A DNA stretch of 64,000 nucleotides from Aspidapion aeneum (Eukaryota; Arthropoda; Insecta; Coleoptera; Brentidae): contig OY755039.1 in assembly GCA_963576565.1 (NCBI GenBank), positions 84,751,289 to 84,815,288 on the forward strand. Reading direction: 5' to 3'. Of the stretch, positions 56,220-64,000 are shown piece after piece (position 1 is the stretch's first letter; the number at the start of each line of letters is the position of its first letter). The notes under the pieces were generated by a model that saw only the letters and a program-made list of their open reading frames with translations, was not told where the DNA came from and did no database searches. The position numbers and the translations under genes were made by a program.

Positions 56220-58961
56220 GGTAGAGGAAAGGTGCCTATTATCGCATAGGTCCCTAATATCGGATAGTTAAGTATTTCCTAAACTAGTGGCTCCATTTAC
56301 CTTCGTGTGCATGTACCGATGCCACACCAAGCTGTATAGAATCTACATAAATTACAGATTTCTGCGGCAAGTTTTTATTTGCCGTTCAGTTGTTTACGTG
56401 AAATCATAGTGCACGAAAATTTTACCGCTACTGATTATAGGCAATCTATTCTTAGAAGGTAAGACAAATTATTAATTTGATATACATCAGTTGTATAAGC
56501 ATGTTGTAAGGTTTTATTTGATATATAATTTATTAGGTTTAGTGCAGTTTTGTTTTTTCGAATAGGTTGATAACCTCACATATAATGTATGCCCTAATAT
56601 CGGACACTACCCAACAAACAATTAAAGTTGTAACGACGAAACTCCAACTAGAAAGAATTTCTTAAAAGTAACCGCAACGTACTCCCGCTACGTTTCAGTA
56701 TACCATACAGCGACATGTTAATTCCCTAAGTGGGGAACCAATTTCTGGTTATAACTACCTGGCCAAGTGTTTAAAGTCACTGTAGTAACAACTACACTAC
56801 TACGTCGTAGCCAGGTATCTACTACGTCGTAGAGGCTGTTTTTTTTCCGTAATGGCATAAAAGTGGCGATGTAGTTGCAAATAATATAATCGTTTCTTTT
56901 TGGTAGAATTGTTACACAATATGGTGGACACAACAGTAAACAGACTCGCTTAGTTTTTTTGTTTGGTTATGGTTATAATATGTACTATGTTATCCAAAAG
57001 TGTGAGAATTTACGAGCAGAGGATCAAAATTCGAGTGCGACGCAAAGTTTTTTGTATAACATGCATTATATATATTGCAAAAAACCGGTGCGCCCGTAAA
57101 ATTGAGCCGTTTTCTGGTAGCTGATGGAATTTTTGTGTTGTGATTTTGGAGGTTATGTTTTCATAATCGACAGTTAACTCCAACAAATGGTGCTTAAGAA
57201 GAGCATTTTTGGTAAGCTTCAACTAATTTGTTTATAAAATAGTATGGCTCTTTAATATGAGCTCATAAAACGACAACAAAAATATTAAATTTTCTTTCTT
57301 ACATAAAAACATGGCGTCCCAAACTATATTCCCTGATATTCGAAAAGGTTACTTGAAAGTAGTTGCGGCTTTAAAGTTGATCCAAAAAGTTATTTTGTCT
57401 ACATTGTTACATCAGATGTTACTATGATGACACAAACTTTTGTGGTAAAAATTAAAGTTATAATGTAGTTGTCGGATACACTTGTTTGGGACTCCAATGA
57501 AGCTTAACTTTCTAGTGGTAATTAAGTAGGATATAAAAGTCAGGGCGACTACGAAATAACGACTAAAAAGAAAGTAAAACTTTAGCAACGTCCTATTGTG
57601 GTAGAGAAGACTATCAGAATCGACTATCAAGAAACAATCCTATGAAGTAGTTTAGAGGGTCGTTTTTACGAAACATCTACTATTTCCTGATACTAAATAG
57701 TAGTTAGAACTAAAAAGTAACAAATTTTGGTTGGGATCACCACCTTTCTACTATAAGAAAGTAGCAAAGCCTTTAGAACATGTAGCCGCTACTATAAATG
57801 TTAGTTGGGTATGGGTTTCCCAATTTAGTTTTTACTTTTAAACATTGACAAATTATTTTTGTATTCCAAAAATATTATGCTAGTATATGGTTTTAATTGA
57901 TTAAAAAGTATAATGAAAAAGCTCTATCTATGGGTTCCAAATACACTGGTCTGCAAAAAAAAAATTCTTGAGCATATTTGCGATATTGGAACTACATCCT
58001 ATCCGATATAAGGATACCATTTTTAAAATGGTGATTTTTGTATTCCAAAATATTTTTAGCTCACACATATACTATACTATAGTAGTGTGAGCTATGGTGA
58101 TCCTAATTTTTTCGAAAGAAAAAAAGTTGCTCCGATTTCAAAAATTTTTATATATCTTTGCGTTTCAGATGATTTTGAAACTTTTTTGTTGCGCCGTCTG
58201 TCTGTCTGTCTGTCTGTATGTCTGTCTGTCTGTCTGTCTGTATGTCTGTCTGTAACGACCAACGCGGATAACTCAAAAACCGCTTGGCCGATTTTAATGA
58301 AATTTGGTACCTAGGCTGGGTTTTGAGCCGAGATGGTCCCATTTAAAAATGAACAAAATCCACCAAACACAAACCAAATAAAAGGGTGGGGGTAGATATC
58401 AAAAATTAGAGTTTAAGTGAAAATATGGCGTGTGTCATATCAAACGAAAGGTAATTGAGTCTGGAGTTAAACAAAATACATTTTAATTTATTTAAAAAAA
58501 GGGTGGGGGTATATTTCAAAAATTAGAGTTTAAGTGAAAATATGGCGTGTGTGATATCAAACGAAAGGTAATTGAGTCCGGAGTTAATCAAATTACATTT
58601 TAGTTTTTGTTTTTTTTAAGGGTGGGGGTAGATTTCAAAAATTTTAGTTTAAGTCAAAACATGGCTTGTGTGGTATCAAACAAAAGGTAATATAGTCTGG
58701 AGTTGAATAATTAGTTTTTAGTTATATTAGCTCACACGTACACTATAACTATAGTACCTAGTGTGAGCTTAGGGGCCCATATATTGGCAGAGTATTTTAT
58801 CTGTCTCAGAAAAGAATTAAGTTTGACATTTGGCATGTCAGAATATTGAAAAATATAGGTTACCTAATTGTTTGCCAACACGTACTTCTGATATATAGCT
58901 GAAATTTTTTTTTATAGGCTAAAACAAAAACGTATCCGATAATAGGCACCTTTCCTCTACC
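56220..58961. mobile_element. 2.7-kb element with 25-bp terminal inverted repeats
   Basis: GGTAGAGGAAAGGTGCCTAT (continuing TATCG) opens the segment, and its exact inverse closes it. Internal phrases CCCTAATATCGGA recur near both ends (56252, 56590) and CCTATCCGATAT near 58000. A block of palindromic CTACGACGTAG motifs lies at 56790-56840. I recognise no transposase; the minus-strand frames at 57010-57222 and 57412-57630 have no known motif. Copy C of the GTCT-microsatellite repeat is nested inside. A target duplication could not be identified. Confidence 0.65.
58058..58796 (-). mobile_element. GTCT-microsatellite repeat, copy C
   Basis: Same structure and orientation as copy B: terminal stem, (GTCT)n at 58196-58254, CCGATTTTAATGAAATTTGG, the tandem blocks of about 115 bp, the second stem and GGGGCCCATATATTGGCAGA. 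Nearly identical in reverse to copy D. Confidence 0.85.
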
Positions 58962-58964
58962 GTA

Positions 58965-60330
58965 ATAATAAGGCAAGAAACAAAAATACGCACTAACAAA
59001 ATTCTTAAGTTTAAATTAAATCGGTTTCAAATAATCAAATCGATTAATTGAAATTTTTGGTCATCCCTAGTGTCCATTAGATCTTGGACCTCCGTGAGGT
59101 TAAGCTTTTGAGATACCCACGGAAAACTATGAGAGAAACAAAAACATCTTTTTACCCGATTAGCCAGGAAAACTTGTTTGATTGCTAGCAGTAACAAGAC
59201 AATAACTATATTTAAAGAGTGGTAGCCCTTAACGCGGTTGAGACAAATGAGTTATTGAAACATACTTTTTATGGGAGCTTTTTTTTTAACTGGGCAAAAT
59301 ACGAAATTGCTTGTCACTTAAGAAAAAAAACAATTGTTTGTTTCAATTTTAGAAGCAAAATTTCTACATAAGATCATTTGTCAATGACATCCCAAAATAA
59401 TGTCTCTAATAATAAATATAATAATCTATGATTAAATTATAGCTACACAGAAAAAAAAATGTTCAGTCAATCCAAATTGCTTTGATCCAATAAAAAATCT
59501 ACTTTCATATGCACGAAGACGTTATTTTCTTAACAAAAAAAAAACTATTCTATTGAACTGCTGGTTTTCGTTGAAAATAAAATTTGCCTTTATCCAAGAA
59601 AATTGACTTGTTTTGAATGGAAGCGGTAACCTTCTTTTTGTTTGTTTTCTAGTATTATGGAATAAATCGCCATTTTCGTTTTGAGATGCCGGATATTTTG
59701 AGTTAAAAAATGAAAAGTCTTTAGGCAAAGTAAATCTTTATTTGTGTTAAGAAGATATTAGTCAGACATTTAATATCTTGCTTTTTCTTCACTAAAGGCA
59801 GTTTGTTTTAAAACAATTTACCAAGACAATTGTTTTTTTTTCCCAAAACAAGCGGTTTGCTTAGAGGAAAAGAAAACAGTTTGTTCGGAAACTCTTGCTT
59901 TTGGGTCAAGATAATTTTTTCAAGAAAACTACTTTTCTTAACTGAAGAACTTCTTTTTTTTCTATATAGGTATTAAAAAACAATAAGTAAATTTTATTAT
60001 TTTCCTATGGCAGCATCGTTTGGATCGTCCCTCGAAATGGACAAATAATTCGCGCTTTATGCTCAAAACCGAACCAGGCCCATATTTTGTCTTTGTCCAA
60101 GCCCTTGCGGTTTCAATATTTCCCTCTCTGTCAGACTCTGTCACTAAAACTATGTGTTACCATCTCGGATGGCTAAACAAATCCCCGATTAGCACATGTG
60201 TAAATAGTTTTATGATGTCTTTGGTGCAAAAAAACAAAAAATTCAAACTGTTTAGAAACAAGTGACAATATGACAATACCTCTTTTAAAGAAATAAAATT
60301 TCGGACTTCCATTGTCTTTATTTATTTTAA
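58965..60330. other. no gene recognised
   Basis: 59060-59185 is a relative of 55530-55620. The rest is AT-rich; an 81-codon frame at 60020-60265 shows no known motif. Confidence 0.35.
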
Positions 60331-60334
60331 AACA

Positions 60335-60375
60335 CGACGTTTCAGTTAGTAAGTATCTCTAACCGTTATCAAGTG
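60335..60375 (-). other. Penelope-type hammerhead-like trace
   Basis: The minus strand reads TTGATAACGGTTAGAGATAC, TTACTAACTGAAACGTCG: a GGTTAG/CTAACT stem followed by GAAACG. The first conserved box is TTGATAA instead of CTGANGA, so it is degenerate. Confidence 0.4.
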
Positions 60376-61093
60376 TAAACTAAACAATCTAGTCTCTAGG
60401 CTACTACTTATACTACTTGGTGTGCAGTCAGGTGTGACGGCCCGCCCCCTTTTCAATCCCAAGACACCTGGAAACTAGGTTGGTTGGCCGCCTATCTAAT
60501 CATATTTACTTTTAAACTACTGGTAACTATAAAAACAAAAGGATACAAGATAACCTTTTAGCTCTATTATAAAACACTTTTGTGATGACCTAAAGTAATG
60601 AAAAAACTAAATGACCAATGTGTATGTATTTATTGCTTTTTAAAAACTTATGGTTTTATAAGACCATCTTTATAAATCAGAAATCAGTAAAACCAAAAGT
60701 ATCTAAAAGGAACAGAAGGAATATCAGTTTTATTATACTCCCTTTATAAATCACTTTTTGGTTGTGTAACACCCCTTTAGGTAATTGGCAATACAAATTA
60801 CCTTTATGTTGCCAAATTGATCCTAAAACCTATAACAGCACCCTCTAAATAACCTAGGAACCAAATTAATAAAACCTTGAGTGGTAATAATGTTACTTGG
60901 GTGACCTAGTAAGCTTTTTTTCATATGCGAAATAAACGTTTTTTTGTAACAACTTTTAAAATCAACGATTTTTTCTCACGCGTTTTTTACGTGTTAAACA
61001 TGTGATTGTGCTATGTGGGTATATTAAAATCCACGAGCCGTTACTGATTTTTCTTACCTTCCACTATACTATAAAAATCTTATTTGCCCTAGA
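60376..61093. other. no feature seen
   Basis: No coding motif was recognised; one GC-richer patch lies near 60430-60490. Confidence 0.3.
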
Positions 61094-61676
61094 AATACTC
61101 TGCCAATATATGCGCCCCTAAGCTCACACTAGGTACTATAGTTATAGTGTACGTGTGAGCTAATATAACTAAAAACTAATTATTCAACTCCAGACTAAAT
61201 TACCTTTTGTTTGATACCACACAAGCCATGTTTTGACTTAAACTAAAATTTTTGAAATCTACCCCCACCCTTAAAAAAAACAAAAACTAAAATGTAATTT
61301 GATTAACTCCGGACTCAATTACCTTTCGTTTGATATCACACACGCCATATTTTCACTTAAACTCTAATTTTTGAAATATACCCCCACCCTTTTTTTAAAT
61401 AAATTAAAATGTATTTTGTTTAACTCCAGACTCAATTACCTTTCGTTTGATATGACACACGCCATATTTTCACTTAAACTCTAATTTTTGATATCTACCC
61501 CCACCCTTTTATTTGGTTTGTGTTTGGTGGATTTTGTTCATTTTTAAATGGGACCATCTCGGCTCAAAACCCAGCCTAGGTACCAAATTTCATTAAAATC
61601 AGCCAAGCGGTTTTTGAGTTATGCGCGTTGGTCGTTACAGACAGACATACAGACAGACAGACAGACAGACAGACAT

Positions 61677-61710
<34 letters not shown>

Positions 61711-61849
61711 GGCGCAACAAAAAAGTTTCAAAATCATCTGAAACGCAAAGATATATAAAAAATTTTGAAATCGGAGCAACTTTTTTTCTTTCGAAAAAAT
61801 TAGGATCACCATAGCTCACACTACTATAGTATAGTATATGTGTGAGCTA
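61094..61849 (+). mobile_element. GTCT-microsatellite repeat, copy D
   Basis: Plus-strand, apparently complete copy: AATACTCTGCCAATATATGC, first stem (61122-61162), tandem blocks of about 115 bp, GGTACCAAATTTCATTAAAA, (CAGA)n at 61637-61710, CGGCGCAACAAAAAAGTTTC, and the terminal stem AGCTCACACTACTATAG...GTGTGAGCT. Confidence 0.85.
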
Positions 61850-63168
61850 AAAATGCGAAAACTTAATATGGAAGTCTTTTTGACGAACTGATTCGCTTTA
61901 TACGATTACTATTGGCCTATATATGCATTTTATGTTACAACGTTATTTTCAATTCTAACGTATTGAAAAGCTCTGACAAACCGTACGATTTCCATTCATA
62001 TGCAGCTTGCTCCTCTTAGCGTATTCACATTGGAAATTTCCAGTAGAGGAAAGTGCTGACATGACTCTTCTATACAGTGGAAAGTTGTGGCTGGGATGAA
62101 AACCCGCAAGTGCCATTTTCATTTGTAATGTAGAGCGGGAGTTTCTAGCTTCTGACTTCCAAATTGGAATCTTACCTCAATTGTAATAAGGGTCAGTAAA
62201 TAATTAAGGGTTGTTAGTGCAGTTGAAGTAAAATTAAAATAGTACATCGACAGAAAAAAAACTGTTATAATTAGAAACTGGTATTAAATATTTAACTCTC
62301 AAATTTAGAAAAAAGTTTACCGCCTTTCCCCCCATCAAACCCAAAAGTAGCCAATTTTTCAGCTCTACATCTACAGAATTTTGTTTTTAATTTCTTAGCT
62401 ACCAAATAAATCTTTACAACGAGTTCAGAATTACCGTAAAACGAGGTACTTTGCTCCACTTTTTTGAGTTAATTCGAGAAATTCAAAGAAATAACCAAAA
62501 ATTATACCATAAAAAAAGTTTTTTGGTTTTAATGAAAAACACCTGGTATAGGTAATTAACAAAGGACATTTTTATTACAAAATACTTAGTATTATAAATA
62601 TTTTTTTAACTTGAAAAGTGGAGCAAAGTTTCCCATAGTCCGAGGTTACTTTGCCCCACTTTATAAAATATGAAAAAAAACATTGGTGTTTTATATGTTG
62701 GCGCAAACTACACCCAATAATTAGTCACCTTTTCCCCAAACATTCAAAATAGTGAATAAAATATTTTAAAATATTGGTTTTTTAAGTTTCTATTGCATAA
62801 AAATCGATAACTGCACTAGACACCAAATTTTTCGAGGTCAAATTTTAAAGGAATTTTAAGCTGCACTTCACTCTGGTATTAACTCAAGACGACTAAGCGG
62901 CAAACAGCGGCTACCGCGTCTTTGAAAAGTCAAATTCGCAAATGGTCAGCATTGTTTATCGTTATACTGAGTCAACGCAGAACCAACCTGTTACGTTATG
63001 TAAATTAGCCATAGCGGACGTTGTTACTTTAGGTATTTTATAAGCTGCTATAGTTATTTGACATTAACACTTGTAACTAACAAAACTATTAATTGAAAGG
63101 GTTATGCTAGGACATAGTCAACAGACCAAAAGAAAAAAGAAGTTTGTGGGCGAATCCTTAAGAGGGGG
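61850..63168. other. no gene; TTTGCTCCACTTT phrases
   Basis: ACTTTGCTCCACTTT (62448) has an inverted partner AAAGTGGAGCAAAGT (about 62612) and a direct one ACTTTGCCCCACTTT (about 62648), the remains of a small inverted-repeat structure. No coding motif was seen. Confidence 0.4.
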
Positions 63169-63175
63169 ATATTAG

Positions 63176-63205
63176 CACGGATCACCTTTTGTTAGGTGAT
63201 CCGTG
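63176..63205. mobile_element. 30-bp P-like excision footprint
   Basis: Two terminal repeats of the 24827-26277 family, CACGGATCACC and the inverse TTGTTAGGTGATCCGTG, are joined almost directly. They are flanked by the direct duplication ATATTAG (63169-63175, 63206-63212). The retained right end is exactly 17 bases. Confidence 0.8.
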
Positions 63206-63240
63206 ATATTAGTAACTCTTATACTACCCGGGAGTTTCAG

Positions 63241-63885
63241 CACGGATCACCTAACAAACAGATAGGGAACTCAGGTGGTGGGGTGTGCTACGCGCATCTT
63301 TCACGCAGCCTGCCATGTTGGGGTCAACCACTCCAGAGGCGCATTCTATATTTCAATATTTTTTAAACTTTTAGTACGTGTTAAGCATTAGTGGTGTGTA
63401 GATGTGGTTTTTGTATTTGATATATGTTATTTTTGATTTTAAACAATGGGAACGGTTTGTGCCGTAAGAGACTGTAAATCCACGCGACGGTATACTCTTA
63501 ATCGAAGTAATTTTCGATTTCCGCAGGATCCTATAAGGCAAACTTATACATTATTTTATCTTTCGATTTTTTAAAAACTTTTGCCATATCCTATACAAGG
63601 TGTTCAATAATTAAATGTCCTATGAGATAAATCTGTAAATGATTTAAGTACAAAGAGTTCTTAAGGACATATAGATCTGCAACCCCTTTGATTTTGTTTT
63701 TTTATTTTTTTTATACTTTTGCAGGATTTCTTATATTTGTCTCAAATTTAAAAATGCGCCGCCATTAGATCCTAAAAAACAAGATATAAACTATGCTTTG
63801 TTTAGAAAGTTTTTGGTGTTTTGTAGGAAACAGCGGCATAAGTTCAGTTTGTAGAAAAGGGAAATATGTAGATTGATATTTTGAT
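63241..63885 (+). mobile_element. P-like element, second copy, truncated or diverged at 63885
   Basis: Begins CACGGATCACCTAACAAACA and follows the minus strand of 26277-25640 closely: same order, GGTGGTGGGGTGTGCTACGC, the THAP start, CAAGGTGTTCAATAATTAAA and GCGCCGCCATTAGATCCTAA. Similarity stops near 63885, so the other end is missing or lies outside the window. Confidence 0.8.
63446..63574 (+). CDS. THAP zinc-finger fragment, 42 codons
   Basis: MGTVCAVRDCKSTRRYTL, then NRSNFRFPQDPIRQTYTLF and a stop. It has the C-x4-C and F-R-F-P features of a THAP N-terminus and lacks the rest of the finger. It equals the fragment at 25923-26087 except for QDP versus QNP and an earlier stop caused by a one-base difference in a T-run. 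Confidence 0.6.
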   Translation: MGTVCAVRDCKSTRRYTLNRSNFRFPQDPIRQTYTLFYLSIF

Positions 63886-63928
63886 CCTTAAATTAAGCAG
63901 AGGTTCACAAATTAAAAGGGTAGGGGAC

Positions 63929-64000
63929 AATTCGCCGCAGCCGATTAACCGCGGCCGATTCGCCGCGGAAGGCTGATTGGTCGCGGCTCTTTTTGCCGTG
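63929..64000. repeat. CGCGGCGAAT phrases, copy 3, runs off the window
   Basis: ATTCGCCGCAGCCGATTAAC, CGCGGCCGATTCGCCGCGG and GATTGGTCGCGGC are variants of the phrases at 20608-20970 and 50829-51192. Confidence 0.65.

Noticed and set aside
60020..60265. 81-codon plus-strand open frame
   Set aside because: An overlapping minus-strand frame is equally open; no motif favours either.

Overview
The window looks like intergenic or intronic chromatin of an animal, most likely an insect, that consists almost entirely of transposable elements and their debris. It is AT-rich and has no operons, no ribosome binding sites and no long host gene. What can be read as protein is relics of LINE reverse transcriptases (jockey-like and R2-like), a Penelope-like element, piggyBac, a mariner-like element, P-type elements with THAP zinc fingers, and one nearly full-length Ty3/gypsy retrotransposon. 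That mixture is typical of insects; I cannot name the species. I saw no tRNA, rRNA or CRISPR array.

Layout. 1-2.9 kb: three broken LINE fragments, two of them the same R2-like C-terminus facing each other. 3-13.3 kb: a dense field of foldback elements and inverted repeats, including a 4.1-kb element (8628-12731) built from symmetrical tandem arrays. 13.7-18.7 kb: Penelope-like GIY-YIG relic, piggyBac gene with a deleted core, jockey-like LINE, mariner-like transposase. 19-24.5 kb: hairpin repeats, an (AT)n tract and a Penelope-type inverted repeat carrying degenerate hammerhead-like cores. 24.8-26.3 kb: a complete non-autonomous P-like element that still encodes a THAP fragment. 26.9-28.0 kb: a 168-bp tandem satellite. 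28-38 kb: further non-autonomous elements, one LINE relic and hAT-like elements. 38.7-46.1 kb: a young Ty3/gypsy element (39543-46106) inserted in a GTCT-microsatellite repeat that has three other copies in the window. 48.6-50.2 kb: another foldback element. 51.4-55.3 kb: the most gene-like stretch, with a hAT-like element bearing a perfect 8-bp target duplication, a YqaJ-type first exon, a THAP first exon on the other strand, and a P-type element with an 8-bp target duplication and the N-terminal half of its transposase. 56.2-64 kb: a 2.7-kb element with terminal inverted repeats, more copies of the microsatellite repeat, a 30-bp P-type excision footprint and the start of another P-like copy.

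The sequences do not work together as a pathway. Their relationships are nesting and decay: several insertions can be proved because an uninterrupted paralogue lies elsewhere in the window. The strongest candidates for new biology are the P-type elements (a family with THAP-only copies, an excision scar, and a separate family with a half transposase) and the adjacent YqaJ and THAP exons. All assignments rest on motifs read by eye; no database search was possible.
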